A DNA stretch of 64,000 nt from Bosea sp. 29B (GCF_902506165.1 NZ_LR733817.1:1162255-1226254), one strand, 5' to 3'; counted from the stretch's first letter, positions 17,283 through 25,978 are shown. Notes: a model not told the origin generated them from the letters alone. Program-made: numbers and translations.

Positions 17283-18080
17283 TCAACCTGCCGAGACGAA
17301 GGTATCCTTGAGCCAGGCCTGCCATCTCGGCTCGTTCTCGGCGACACGTTTGTCGGCATCGTCGCCATAGAAGAACAGGCTGGCGCTGACATTGACCTTA
17401 CCGCCCATCTGGTAGCTGCCGATCAGCGCGACACCGTCATCTGAGCGCAGCAGCACATGGCGCTGCTTCCGGTTCTGCTCGGTCTGCTCGATCGTGCCGG
17501 CGAAGGCTTGCGGCACGGCCGCCAGTTCGCGCCGCTCACCAACATTGGCTCCGGCAAGGCCAAGCGTCTCGGTCAGCTCCGTCCATACGGCGAGATGCTC
17601 GCCTTCGGTCACCCGCATCGCCTGGAAGGAAGCGCCTTTCAGACCGACAAAATGGCTGAGATACAGCCGCAGCACCGCGAAGAAGCTGGGCCAGCCGCCT
17701 TCGAACCCTTCGACCTGATCGTCCCAGTCATCGCTCGAGGCAAAGAGCGAGTGCACCATCCTGACCAGGCATTGGCCGCCGGAGCGGCTGGTGATGGTGA
17801 TCTCGGTCGCGATCGGCGGGGCCTTCTCGCCCCATTCGTACTCGGTGTAGCCGAAGCGGTGCGGCGGCTCCCAGAGGTTGATCTCGCCGGTCGAGCTCAT
17901 CTCCGGCCCGAAATTAAAGCTGAGCTTGCCGCCGACCCGTTCCTCGATCGTGGTGCGGGTGAACCAGGCGGCATTGCCCGGCCCGGTCGCCATCGCCTGC
18001 CAGACCTGCTCGGGCGTACCGGGAACAAGCACTTCCATCTCGACCCAGCGCTTGCCGGTTCCATCCTTCTTGATCGGCAT
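17283..18080 (-). CDS. SRPBCC (AHSA1-like) domain protein
   Basis: A 265-residue START-like protein of the AHSA1/polyketide-cyclase type. The N-terminal half has the family start RWVEMEVLVPGTPEQVWQAM, then GPGNAAWFT and the glycine-rich IEERVGGKLSFNFG sheet. The start at 18080 gives an aaagga site about 9 bases upstream; longer frames add an Arg/Pro-rich stretch that is not part of the domain. It follows an ArsR-type regulator gene by 13 bases. ArsR/SRPBCC pairs are common in bacteria, and the SRPBCC protein is assumed to bind a hydrophobic ligand, but the function is unknown. Confidence 0.85.
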   Translation of the reverse strand: MPIKKDGTGKRWVEMEVLVPGTPEQVWQAMATGPGNAAWFTRTTIEERVGGKLSFNFGPEMSSTGEINLWEPPHRFGYTEYEWGEKAPPIATEITITSRSGGQCLVRMVHSLFASSDDWDDQVEGFEGGWPSFFAVLRLYLSHFVGLKGASFQAMRVTEGEHLAVWTELTETLGLAGANVGERRELAAVPQAFAGTIEQTEQNRKQRHVLLRSDDGVALIGSYQMGGKVNVSASLFFYGDDADKRVAENEPRWQAWLKDTFVSAG

Positions 18081-18093
18081 GACTCTGATCCTT

Positions 18094-18684
18094 TCAGGAA
18101 TTGGTCGCCTCGGGCGCCGGATAGGCGCAGACCACGAGGCGATGCGAGCGCCCGCCGGGCGCACTCTCGTCGTGATAGCGAGCGGCGAGCCCGGCCACGG
18201 CCTCGCTCAGCTCGCGGGTGAAGGCGGCACGCTCGGCCGCCGAGCGAAAGCGGATGACACTGTCGAGCGAGAGCGTGGCCAACCGCTTCTCCTGCCGGCG
18301 TGCCTCGTTCCAGAGCCCCCCGACCTCGCGCACGATCCTGGCTGCGAGCGCGATCAGGTAGCTCGCCGAGAGCCGGTCGCGGTTGCGCTCGGGATCGGCC
18401 CCGAGCGAACCCAGCGCCGCCGGCGAGACGACGAAGGACGCGGCGCTCGCCACCAGCAAGCGCTCGGTCAGCCCGCCCCAGTGCCGCTCGCCCGCCGGCG
18501 CGACCAGCTGGTGCTCCTCAAGCGCACGCAAATGGTAGTTGACCTTCTGCCGCGTCAGTCCGACCCGCCCAGCGAGCGCCGCCGCCGAGGCCGGCTCCGA
18601 CAATTCGGCCAGAATCCGGCGCTTGACTGGATCGAGCGCCACGGCGGCGCGAACGGGATCGTCGATGACATCGAGGTCAAGCAT
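18094..18684 (-). CDS. ArsR-like winged-helix transcriptional regulator
   Basis: A 196-residue DNA-binding protein. The winged helix covers residues about 10-65 (DDPVRAAVALDPVKRRILAE, then LAGRVGLTRQKVNYHLRALE), matching the HTH_20/ArsR group. No cysteine metal site is visible, so it is not a metal sensor. The C-terminal part has helical character and ends shortly before the SRPBCC gene, which it probably regulates. It faces the TetR gene across 99 bases. The ArsR start region carries an AT-rich stretch that could serve as promoter for either direction. Confidence 0.85.
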   Translation of the reverse strand: MLDLDVIDDPVRAAVALDPVKRRILAELSEPASAAALAGRVGLTRQKVNYHLRALEEHQLVAPAGERHWGGLTERLLVASAASFVVSPAALGSLGADPERNRDRLSASYLIALAARIVREVGGLWNEARRQEKRLATLSLDSVIRFRSAAERAAFTRELSEAVAGLAARYHDESAPGGRSHRLVVCAYPAPEATNS

Positions 18685-18754
18685 GACCCGAAGCTCTCAT
18701 TGACAGATTTTTTTGTCAATGAATCGCAGCAACAGCCGAAAGAAGCCGCTTGCA

Positions 18755-18784
18755 ACATACCAACTGACTGGTATGTTTATACCA
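18755..18784. promoter_or_regulatory. TetR operator with three alternating half-sites
   Basis: A perfect palindrome acatacca-actgac-tggtatgt covers 18755-18776. The right arm also pairs with a third half-site: atacca (18757-18762), tggtat (18769-18774) and atacca (18779-18784), the last ending on the first base of the TetR start codon. Binding here would block TetR transcription or translation start and fits autorepression. Confidence 0.7.
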
Positions 18785-19422
18785 TGCCACGCCCCACCAA
18801 ACAGTCCCCTGAACGCGGCAATGCCCGCATCCGCCTGCTCGAAGCGGCGCGCGACGTCATCCGCGCCAAGGGCTTCGCCGCCACCAGCGTCGACGAGCTC
18901 TGCCGCGCCGCCGATGTCACCAAAGGCGCCTTCTTCCATCATTTCGCCAGCAAGGAGGCGCTCGGCGTCGCCGCTGCCGAGTTCTGGACGCAGGAAGTCA
19001 CGCCCTTCTTCGCGGCCGCGCCTTATCATCAGCCGGCCGAGGCCCTCGACCGCGTCCTCGCCTATGTCGCCTTCCGCAAGGCGATCATCGCCGGAGACCT
19101 CTACGAGTTCACCTGCCTGGTCGGGACGATGGCGCAAGAGGTCCATGCCAGCGCACCCGACATCCGCGACGCCTGCGGCCGCAGCATCTTCGGCCATGCC
19201 GCGACGCTGGAGGCCGATATCGAGCAGGCGCGCCGCGACCACGGCATCACCACGACCGGGTGGACGGCTGAAAGCCTCGCCCGGCACACCCAGGCCGTGC
19301 TGCAGGGCGGCTTCGTCCTCGCCAAGGCCGGCAATGATCCCGATCTGGCGCGCGAAAGCCTCGATCATCTCGATCGCTACATCCGCCATCTCTTCCACGT
19401 CGCCGAGAAGCGCGCAGCATGA
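18784..19422 (+). CDS. TetR/AcrR family transcriptional regulator
   Basis: A 212-residue repressor. The N-terminal helix-turn-helix has the family pattern: ARIRLLEAARDVIRAKGFAA, TSVDELCRAADVTKGAFFHHF, SKEALG. The C-terminal ligand domain is helical and belongs to the group with a YAFRKAI-like central helix. The start at 18784 is fixed by the operator that ends on it. The stop overlaps the start of the next gene by 4 bases (ATGA), so translation is coupled. It likely represses its own three-gene operon, and possibly the SDR gene at 16273 through the matching site at 16361. Confidence 0.9.
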   Translation: MPRPTKQSPERGNARIRLLEAARDVIRAKGFAATSVDELCRAADVTKGAFFHHFASKEALGVAAAEFWTQEVTPFFAAAPYHQPAEALDRVLAYVAFRKAIIAGDLYEFTCLVGTMAQEVHASAPDIRDACGRSIFGHAATLEADIEQARRDHGITTTGWTAESLARHTQAVLQGGFVLAKAGNDPDLARESLDHLDRYIRHLFHVAEKRAA

Positions 19423-19955
19423 GCCAGTCCATGACGATCGGCTGCGCCTGCGGCCATACCCGACTGAGGGTCCAGGGCGCCCCCATCCTCGTTTCGGAAT
19501 GCCTGTGCGACAGCTGCCGGGCCGCCGCGGCGCGGCTCGCCAAGCTGCCCGGCGGCAGCGACATCCTCACCTCATATGGCGCGACGCCGTCGGCCGAGTA
19601 CCGCAAGGACCGGGTCGAGATCGTTGCGGGCGCGGAGAACCTGCGCGAGTTCCGGCTGAAGCCCGATGCCGGCTCGCGCCGCGTCGTCGCGACCTGCTGC
19701 AACACGCCGGTCTTCCTTGAGATGAAGGGCGCGCATTGGCTCAGCCTCTACACGCATCTCTGGCCTGAAGACGCCCGGCCGAAGCCGGAATTGCGGACCA
19801 TGACGGGCGACCTGCCCGACGCCTCCGCCCTGCCGGCCGACATCCCGAACCTCAAGACCCACACGGTATCCTTCTACGCCAAGCTGCTCGGCGCCTGGAT
19901 CGCCATGGGCTTCCGCAATCCGACAATCACGACAGCGGGGACGATCGATGCCTGA
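19419..19955 (+). CDS. DUF6151 / GFA-like zinc-binding protein
   Basis: A 178-residue protein with a cysteine pattern like that of glutathione-dependent formaldehyde-activating (GFA) proteins: CACG at residues 9-12, CLCDSC near 28-33 and a CC pair in VVATCCNTPVF near 93. These cysteines could hold one or two zinc ions. The rest (EYRKDRVEIVAGAENLREF) is the beta-rich core of the Mss4-like fold. It overlaps the TetR stop by 4 bases and the next gene by 8 bases, so it is in the same operon. DUF6151 members have no proven function; handling of a small electrophile is possible but unproven. Confidence 0.75.
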   Translation: MSQSMTIGCACGHTRLRVQGAPILVSECLCDSCRAAAARLAKLPGGSDILTSYGATPSAEYRKDRVEIVAGAENLREFRLKPDAGSRRVVATCCNTPVFLEMKGAHWLSLYTHLWPEDARPKPELRTMTGDLPDASALPADIPNLKTHTVSFYAKLLGAWIAMGFRNPTITTAGTIDA

Positions 19956-20250
19956 CGACAAGATCGAGATCGAGAACGTCAACAAGCCCGGCAAGTCCGA
20001 GCGGGTCGACCGCGGCAAGTACCTGGCGATGCGCAAGGCTTTGCTCGCCGCGCTGCCTGACGAAGCGCCCGGTCTGACCGTGCCGGATGCGAAGGAAGCG
20101 CTGTTGCCGCTCCTCCCGGACAATCTCTTCCCGCAGGGCGCCACGGCCGGCTGGTGGCTGAAAGCCGTCCAGCTCGACCTCGAAGCCAAGGGCGTGATCA
20201 GGCGCGCGCCGCGCAAGCCGGTGCATCTCTACCGGCTCGCGACGAGCTGA
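19948..20250 (+). CDS. DUF6958 family small protein
   Basis: A 100-residue protein that resembles the DUF6958 family (IEIENVNKPGKSERVDRGKY, MRKALLAALP, GATAGWWLKAVQLDLEAKGV). The WW and AVQLDLEAKG stretch has the look of a winged-helix-like fold. It overlaps the DUF6151 gene by 8 bases and closes the TetR operon, which suggests a shared function. No catalytic residues can be named. Family assignment rests on remembered resemblance and should be read as tentative. Confidence 0.65.
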   Translation: MPDDKIEIENVNKPGKSERVDRGKYLAMRKALLAALPDEAPGLTVPDAKEALLPLLPDNLFPQGATAGWWLKAVQLDLEAKGVIRRAPRKPVHLYRLATS

Positions 20251-20252
20251 CC

Positions 20253-21383
20253 TCAACCCGTCTCGGCGAACGCCGTCGCCAGCGCGGCGGCCGCCTCGTC
20301 GAGCTCGGCCGTCTCATGCGCGGCGCTGACCTGCAGACGCAGCCGCGCCTCGCCTTGCGCCACGATCGGAAAGGACACCGCCGGGGCGAAGACGCCGGCC
20401 CGTGTCAGCCGCGTGGTCATCGCCCGCGCCCGCTCCTCGCCGCCGATCTTCACGGCGGTGATGGCGCTGTCGCTGTCGTGGCAGGCGAGAGCATAGAAGC
20501 GCAGCGCCTCGCGTAAGTGAGCGACATTGCGCCAGAGCCGCTCGCACGGGCCGGGGTCATTACGGCAGATCTTCAGGGCCGTCAGCGCCGTCGCGGCGTT
20601 CGCCGTCGTCATCCCCATGGTGAAGATCCAGCTGCGCGATTGCGTCTTGAGCTTCTCGACCAGCGCGCGCGGGCCGGCGACAAAGCCGCCGCTCGCCCCG
20701 CCCAGCGCCTTCGACAACGAGCCGGTCAGCAGCATGTCGGGCGCACCATTGGTAAGGCCGCAGAGCGGCGCGGTGCCGGCGCCACCCGGCCCGACCACGC
20801 CGGTCGCATGCGCCTCGTCGATCATCAGCAGCGCATCGAACTCGCGCGCCAGCGCCTGGATCTCCGGTAGCGGCGCCGCGCCGCCCTCCATGCTGAAGAT
20901 GCCGTCGGTGACGATCAGCCGGCGCTTAGCCCGCCTCGTCCCTTCCAGCGCCCGCCGCAGACCAGCGATGTTGCGGTTCTCATAGGTCTCGACCTCGGCC
21001 CGGCTGAGCCGGCAGCCATCGATGATGCTGGCATGGTTCAGCCGGTCGGAGATGATGACGTCGCCGGCGCCGACCAATGTCGTCAGCACCCCGCCATTGG
21101 CGCTACCGCCGGAGGAGAACAGCACCACCGCCTCGACGCCGAGGAAGGAGGCGAGGTTCTCCGCCAGCGCCTCGTGCAATGGCGTCGTCGCGAAGACCGG
21201 GTAGATTCCCGTACCGCTGCCGTAGAGCCGCAAGGCCTCGTTGGTCGCCGCCAACACACGCTCATCGGTCGAGAGGCCGAGATAGTCGTTGGCGCCGAGC
21301 ATGATCGTGTCGACGCCGTCGAGCAGGATGCGCCCGCCGCGGCGGCGCTCGATCACCCTGCGGGCGGGGACATGCGCGTTCAT
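20253..21383 (-). CDS. Alpha-oxoamine synthase family enzyme (KBL/BioF-like)
   Basis: A 376-residue PLP-dependent enzyme of the group that joins an amino acid to an acyl-CoA with loss of CO2 or cleaves 2-amino-3-ketobutyrate. The PLP lysine is K225 in TGSLSKALGG, and the aspartate/histidine pair is in IDEAHATGVVG (D189, H192). The segment SGTGIYPVFATTPLHEAL replaces the GTRxxxGTxxxH of true KBL/BioF enzymes, so the substrate may differ. Its start overlaps the stop of the M20 gene by 4 bases, which points to one transcript and a common pathway. The AraC gene upstream of the pair is a likely regulator. Confidence 0.83.
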   Translation of the reverse strand: MNAHVPARRVIERRRGGRILLDGVDTIMLGANDYLGLSTDERVLAATNEALRLYGSGTGIYPVFATTPLHEALAENLASFLGVEAVVLFSSGGSANGGVLTTLVGAGDVIISDRLNHASIIDGCRLSRAEVETYENRNIAGLRRALEGTRRAKRRLIVTDGIFSMEGGAAPLPEIQALAREFDALLMIDEAHATGVVGPGGAGTAPLCGLTNGAPDMLLTGSLSKALGGASGGFVAGPRALVEKLKTQSRSWIFTMGMTTANAATALTALKICRNDPGPCERLWRNVAHLREALRFYALACHDSDSAITAVKIGGEERARAMTTRLTRAGVFAPAVSFPIVAQGEARLRLQVSAAHETAELDEAAAALATAFAETG

Positions 21384-22555
21384 GGCGTGACCTTCGGCAA
21401 GGCGTTGGCGACAAGGTTCTGCCAGTAGCGCAGAACATGCGGAACGATGCCGTCATTGAAGACATAACGGTCGCCGTGCAGGCCTTCGCCGGGGCCGACC
21501 TCGCCGGCACCGATCCAGGCATAGCAACCGCTCGCGGCGCGGATCATGAAGGCGAAGTCCTCGCAGCCCAGGCTCGGCTTGAACTCGGTCGACACGTTCT
21601 CCGACCCGACAGCTGCGGCGGCAGCCCGCGCCGCCAGCGCCGCCGCCTCCACGGTGTTGATCACCGGCGGATAGCCGCGCTTGTAATCGAGCGTCGCGGT
21701 GACGCCGTGCGACGCGGCGACACCATCAGCGATCTCGCCGATGAGCCTCTCGCACAGATCGGACAGCGCCGGGTCGAAGAAGCGGCAGGTGCCCTGCAGC
21801 CAGATTTCCTTCGGCACGATGTTGCCGACATTGCCGCCATGGACCTGCGTCAGGCTGACCACGATCGGCGTCTGCGGGTCGACGCCGCGCGAGACGATGC
21901 GCTGCACGCTCTGGATGAAGGCCCCGGCGGCGAGGATCGGGTCGTCGCCGAGATGCGGCATGGCGACATGGGCGCCGAGGCCGGAAAAGCGCAGTTCGAA
22001 ATTGTCGACCGCAGCCATCTGCGCCCCGCCGCGGGCCGCGATCGTGCCGAAGGGCACGCCCGGCCAGTTGTGCACGGCATAGACCGCCTCGACCGGGAAG
22101 CGCTCGAACAGCCCGGCCTCGATCATCCGCATGCTGCCTCCTTCGTTCTCCTCGGCCGGCTGGAAGATGAAGTGGACGGTGCCGTCGAAATCCGGGGTCT
22201 CGCTGAGCAGCTTCGCCGCTCCGAGCAGCATGGCGCTGTGGCCGTCATGGCCGCAGGCATGCATTACGCCCTCCGTCTTCGAGGCGTAGGGCAGTCCGGT
22301 ACGCTCGATCACCGGTAGCGCGTCGAGCTCGGCGCGCAGGCCGATGGCGCGCTTGCCGGAGCCCGAGCGCAGCGTACCCACGACGCCGGTGCCGCCGATG
22401 CCTTCCTGCACCTCGAGCCCGAAGGAGCGCAGCTTCTCGGCGACGAAGCGGGCGGTCTCGACCTCCTGGAAGCCGAGCTCGGGATTGGCGTGGATGTGAT
22501 GGCGCCAAGCGACGACCTCTGGCGTCAGCTTGGCGATCGGGTCATTGTGCAGCAT
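21380..22555 (-). CDS. M20D family amidohydrolase (hippurate/N-acyl amino acid hydrolase type)
   Basis: A 391-residue metal-dependent amidohydrolase of the M20D group, related to hippuricase, aminoacylase and indole-acetyl-amino-acid hydrolases. Metal and catalytic residues are visible in HACGHDGH (99-106), FQPAEENEGG and LGCEDFAFM near the C-terminus. The N-terminus has RHHIHANPELGFQE, typical of the family. No signal peptide is seen, so it is cytoplasmic. It is translated ahead of the oxoamine synthase gene with a 4-base overlap, so it may release an amino acid or carboxylate that the second enzyme uses. It faces the AraC gene. Confidence 0.9.
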   Translation of the reverse strand: MLHNDPIAKLTPEVVAWRHHIHANPELGFQEVETARFVAEKLRSFGLEVQEGIGGTGVVGTLRSGSGKRAIGLRAELDALPVIERTGLPYASKTEGVMHACGHDGHSAMLLGAAKLLSETPDFDGTVHFIFQPAEENEGGSMRMIEAGLFERFPVEAVYAVHNWPGVPFGTIAARGGAQMAAVDNFELRFSGLGAHVAMPHLGDDPILAAGAFIQSVQRIVSRGVDPQTPIVVSLTQVHGGNVGNIVPKEIWLQGTCRFFDPALSDLCERLIGEIADGVAASHGVTATLDYKRGYPPVINTVEAAALAARAAAAAVGSENVSTEFKPSLGCEDFAFMIRAASGCYAWIGAGEVGPGEGLHGDRYVFNDGIVPHVLRYWQNLVANALPKVTP

Positions 22556-22623
22556 GGTTCTCTCCTGTCCATGCCCCAGGATTAGGAGAGCAGGCAGGGC
22601 AACGTCTTGAACCAGATTGACCG

Positions 22624-23448
22624 ATGAACGTGCCGCAGCAGGAGAGTCAGAAATTCTGGCGCCACGCCGCCTTCCGAGAGCTCGGCCTGCTCGCAGCGCG
22701 CTTTCGCGAGCATCGCTACGATCGCCACACCCATGAAGGCTATGTCATCGCGCTGATCACCGAGGGCTGCGAGCGCGTGCGCGTTGGCCGGCAGGAGGTG
22801 CTGGCGCCGGCCGGATCGGTGCTCGTCGTCAATCCCGAGGAATGGCATGACGGGCAGGCCGGCGCCGAGCAGGGCTGGGCCTATCGCACCTTCTACCCTT
22901 CCGTGGCGCTCCTCTCGGAGGTCGCGGCCGAGCTTGGGCAGGCGCAGACGCCGCTGTTCCCGCAGGTTCTACTCGACGACCCCAGCCTTTCCCGACTGCT
23001 CGCCGCCGCCCATGCGGAATCGACCTCGGCGGATGCGACCCGCGCCGAAGCCTCGCTATTGGCTGCGCTGCGCCGCCTGATCCTCTGGCATGGCGACGCC
23101 GACCGCCCGGCCGAACCGCTCAATCGCTCAGGCGCACAACGCCGCTTCGCGCGCTATGAGGAGATGATCGAAGCAGGGCTCGCTGGCGAGATCGACCTGC
23201 AGGCGCTCGCCGCGGCTGCAGGCGTCACCCGCTTCCAGGTCATCCGCGATTTCAAGAAGCTGACCGGCTCGACGCCGGCCATCTTCATCCGCGACCGCCG
23301 CCTGCGCCGTGCCAACCGGCTGATCCAAGAGGGGCTGAGCCTGGCGGACGCCGCCTTCGCCGCCGGCTTTTCCGACCAGAGCCATCTCTCGCGCAGCTTC
23401 CGCGCCGTGCACGGCATCACGCCCGGCATGTTCCGCAAGGCGGGCTGA
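22624..23448 (+). CDS. AraC family transcriptional regulator
   Basis: A 274-residue regulator. The N-terminal part is an AraC-type cupin sensor (RYDRHTHEGYVIALI, VLAPAGSVLVVNPEEWHDG) and the C-terminal part is the double helix-turn-helix (LAAAAGVTRFQVIRDFKKLT, LADAAFAAGFSDQSHLSR, FRAVHGITPGMFR). It is divergent from the M20D/oxoamine synthase pair with 68 bases between starts, which makes control of that operon likely. The gene is transcribed alone; the next gene is on the other strand. Confidence 0.9.
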   Translation: MNVPQQESQKFWRHAAFRELGLLAARFREHRYDRHTHEGYVIALITEGCERVRVGRQEVLAPAGSVLVVNPEEWHDGQAGAEQGWAYRTFYPSVALLSEVAAELGQAQTPLFPQVLLDDPSLSRLLAAAHAESTSADATRAEASLLAALRRLILWHGDADRPAEPLNRSGAQRRFARYEEMIEAGLAGEIDLQALAAAAGVTRFQVIRDFKKLTGSTPAIFIRDRRLRRANRLIQEGLSLADAAFAAGFSDQSHLSRSFRAVHGITPGMFRKAG

Positions 23449-23461
23449 GGCGTCTGATCAC

Positions 23462-24172
23462 TCAGAACTTGTAGGCGAGGCTGGCGCGCACCGCATGCGC
23501 GGAGGGCTCGTGCTCGACGGTGCGGCCAAGATAGGCGCCACCCCCGACATGGTCGAAGCGGCCATAGTCGGTGTAGCGGTAGTCGAGGCCGAGGATCAGA
23601 TTGTCGGTCAGGGCGTAATCGACGCCGCCGCCGACCGTCCAGCCGGTCCTGGAGGAATTGATCGTCTCGGTCAGGCCCGCAAGCGGGCTGACATAGGCAT
23701 ATTCGAGCTTGGTGAACGCGACGCCGCCGGTGGCGTAGATCATGATCCGGTCGAGGCTGTAGCCGAGGCGGGCGCGCACCGAGCCCTGCCAGTCCTGCCG
23801 GACGCGAACCGTGCCGCCGAGATCGCCCTTCCCTTCGGCGGCATTCATGCCCTCGATGTCGCCCTCGACGCCGACCACGATCGCGCCGAACTGGTAGTTG
23901 AAGCCGAGGCGGGCGCCGCCGATGAAGGAGGACGGGCTGTAGTCGAAGGAGCGGCCGAGCGGCACGCGGCCGGCGGTCGCGAATTCACTCGCCCGGTCGG
24001 AGCCCCAGGAATAGCCGACCTGGCCGCCGACATAGACGCCGCTCCAGTTGTAGAAGGTCGGCAGTTCCGGCGCCGGCGGCAGCACGCCCCTGCCACGCAG
24101 ATCGGCCGCCAGGGAGGCTCCGGCGCTGAGCAGGGCGATGGTTGCGACGGCGGCTTTCAGCAGGGTCTTCAT
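23462..24172 (-). CDS. Outer membrane beta-barrel protein (Omp25/porin-like)
   Basis: A 236-residue outer membrane protein with a Sec signal (MKTLLKAAVATIALLSAGASLAA cut near residue 23), then DLRGRGVLPPAPELPTFYNW, followed by alternating beta-strands (GVYVGGQVGYSWG, GGARLGFNYQFG, VGVEGDIEG, RARLGYSLDRIMIYATGGVA, GVDYALTDNLILGLDYRYTD) and a C-terminal phenylalanine (ASLAYKF), the classic sorting end. This is the Omp25/RopB-like small barrel family of alphaproteobacteria, involved in envelope integrity. The ATG at 24172 is chosen because the signal peptide begins there. It is monocistronic. Confidence 0.92.
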   Translation of the reverse strand: MKTLLKAAVATIALLSAGASLAADLRGRGVLPPAPELPTFYNWSGVYVGGQVGYSWGSDRASEFATAGRVPLGRSFDYSPSSFIGGARLGFNYQFGAIVVGVEGDIEGMNAAEGKGDLGGTVRVRQDWQGSVRARLGYSLDRIMIYATGGVAFTKLEYAYVSPLAGLTETINSSRTGWTVGGGVDYALTDNLILGLDYRYTDYGRFDHVGGGAYLGRTVEHEPSAHAVRASLAYKF

Positions 24173-24378
24173 CAAGATCTCGGCTCGAACGACGGCTGCG
24201 GCCAAGGAGAATCCGGCCGGCGCCGTGGTGGCGATGGGAACGCGATTATGAAATTGTTAAGGTTAACGAACCTCTAAGCGGCTTCGTCGCGAGTACCGGG
24301 CCGGAACGAAAACCTCCGCCACGACGTTGGCAGCGCGACGGAGCCGTTTAAGATCGGCGGCCTTCGACCGGAGCGCCC

Positions 24379-25404
24379 ATGGCCTATTTCAAGCGACTGA
24401 CAGGCGCTGCCGGACTCGCCGCCGTCGTCGCCGGCTATGTCCATGGCCTGGTCTCGCGCCGGATCGGCGAGCCCTTGCGCCAGGCGAGACGCGGACGCGG
24501 GGCCAGGAGCCCAATCACCCTACCCTGGCGCGGCTGGAAGGACGTGCTGCTGCGCTTCGCCGCCCGCATCCAGGAGGCGCGGGTGCTCTCGCTCGCCGGC
24601 GCCGTCGCCTTCTTTACCCTGCTCTCGCTGGTGCCGGCGCTGTCGCTGCTGGTGACGCTCTACGGCATGCTGACCGACCCGGCGACGATCGTCGGCCAGC
24701 TCGACGACGTCACCATCGTCTTTCCGCTGGCGGCGCGCGAACTGATCCGCGAGCAGGCGATCAGGCTGGCGAGCCAAGGCGCCGCCAATCTCTCCGTCAC
24801 CTTCCTGATCAGCTTCCTCGTCGCAGTCTGGAGCGCCAATGCCGCGATGAAGGCGGTCTTCGATGCGCTCAACATCATCTATGGCGTGCGCGAGCGCCGC
24901 GGCTTCATCCGCCTCAACCTGGTCTCGCTCGGCACGACGTTGAGCGCCCTCGTCGTGCTGATCCTGGCCCTGTCGCTGATCGCGAGCCTGCCGGTGGTGA
25001 GCGCGCTCTTCCCCTTCGGCCATGAGCTTGAAGTGCTGATCCGCTGGCTGCGCTGGCCGGCCTTCTTTCTCGTCGGCATCACCGCGATCGGCTGCCTGTA
25101 CTGGATCGGCCCGAGCCGCAAGCCGCCGCGCTTCGCCTGGGTCCTGCCAGGCGCCATCGCCGCGGCGCTGCTCTGGGTCGCGACCTCCGTCGGCTTCTCC
25201 TGGTATGTCAGCACGCTCGGCCGCTACACTGCGACTTATGGCTCGCTCGCGACCATCGTCGTGTTCATGACCTGGCTCTGGCTCTCGGCGACGATCGTGC
25301 TCTCCGGGGCCGAGCTCAATGCCGAGCTGGAGCATCAGAGCCGCCATGGCTCGGCGCCCGCGCCGGTGACGCAACTCAGCCGCAACGCGCCGGGCGGACG
25401 CTGA
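24379..25404 (+). CDS. YihY/virulence factor BrkB family membrane protein
   Basis: A 341-residue inner-membrane protein with six hydrophobic segments and the YihY/BrkB signature pieces LAGAVAFFTLLSLVPALSLL and YGSLATIVVFMTWLWLSATI, followed by VLSGAELNAE, the conserved C-terminal turn. The first 60 residues are Arg-rich and cytoplasmic, and the C-terminus is a short polar tail. The family is often called ribonuclease BN by mistake; its molecular role is still unclear. It is separated from the porin gene by 206 bases of divergent promoter space that includes an AT-rich stretch around 24245-24280. Confidence 0.9.
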   Translation: MAYFKRLTGAAGLAAVVAGYVHGLVSRRIGEPLRQARRGRGARSPITLPWRGWKDVLLRFAARIQEARVLSLAGAVAFFTLLSLVPALSLLVTLYGMLTDPATIVGQLDDVTIVFPLAARELIREQAIRLASQGAANLSVTFLISFLVAVWSANAAMKAVFDALNIIYGVRERRGFIRLNLVSLGTTLSALVVLILALSLIASLPVVSALFPFGHELEVLIRWLRWPAFFLVGITAIGCLYWIGPSRKPPRFAWVLPGAIAAALLWVATSVGFSWYVSTLGRYTATYGSLATIVVFMTWLWLSATIVLSGAELNAELEHQSRHGSAPAPVTQLSRNAPGGR

Positions 25405-25511
25405 GCTCGCGACTGGAGCATGATGCCACAGCCGCACCCGCTTGACCTCGGCTTCAAGCGCAGCATCTGCTGATCGCCACGTCAGGCCCTTGCCCGGCCA
25501 GCCAAACGGAT

Positions 25512-25889
25512 ATGCCCATGATCACCGCGACCCGCATCCACCTCACCATCGCCATGCTGATGGGACTGTCAGGCGTGACGCTGCTCGCAGCTGGCACGCA
25601 TTCCGGCGCCTCCGACAACGTCCAGATCGCCGGGCAGATGCTGCTCTTCCACGCGCCCGCGGTGATCGCAACCTGCGCCGCGCGCCGCGCCGAATTGCTC
25701 GCCGACTGGCCGGCACGGCTCGCGATCTCGCTGCTGATCCTCGGCGTCGCGCTGTTTTCGGCCGACCTCGCCATGCGCGGCTTCCATGGTGAGCGGCTCT
25801 TCCTCGGCGCTGCGCCCGCCGGCGGCTTCATGATGCTCGGCGGCTGGCTCGGGCTCGCCCTTGCAGCTCTGTTCTCCAAGCGCGCCTGA
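25512..25889 (+). CDS. DUF423 family small membrane protein
   Basis: A 125-residue membrane protein with four predicted helices. The N-terminal IHLTIAMLMGLSGVTLLAAG, the central QIAGQMLLFHAPAVIA and the C-terminal APAGGFMMLGGWLGLALAAL fit the DUF423/YwdK family. The start could be at 25512 or at the second methionine 6 bases later. No function is established for the family. It lies on its own between the YihY gene and argB. Confidence 0.8.
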   Translation: MPMITATRIHLTIAMLMGLSGVTLLAAGTHSGASDNVQIAGQMLLFHAPAVIATCAARRAELLADWPARLAISLLILGVALFSADLAMRGFHGERLFLGAAPAGGFMMLGGWLGLALAALFSKRA

Positions 25890-25978
25890 CCGGCATCGGC
25901 ACGCTTTCGCAGCCTTTCGTCTTCAGTTAGAACGCGGCGCGGCGCGGCTGCCTCCCTGCGCCTTCGCGGAGCCTGCCG

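Noticed and set aside
24240..24290. Sharp promoter assignment for the porin and YihY genes
   Set aside because: The AT-rich stretch is suggestive, but no pair of boxes with proper spacing could be chosen with confidence.
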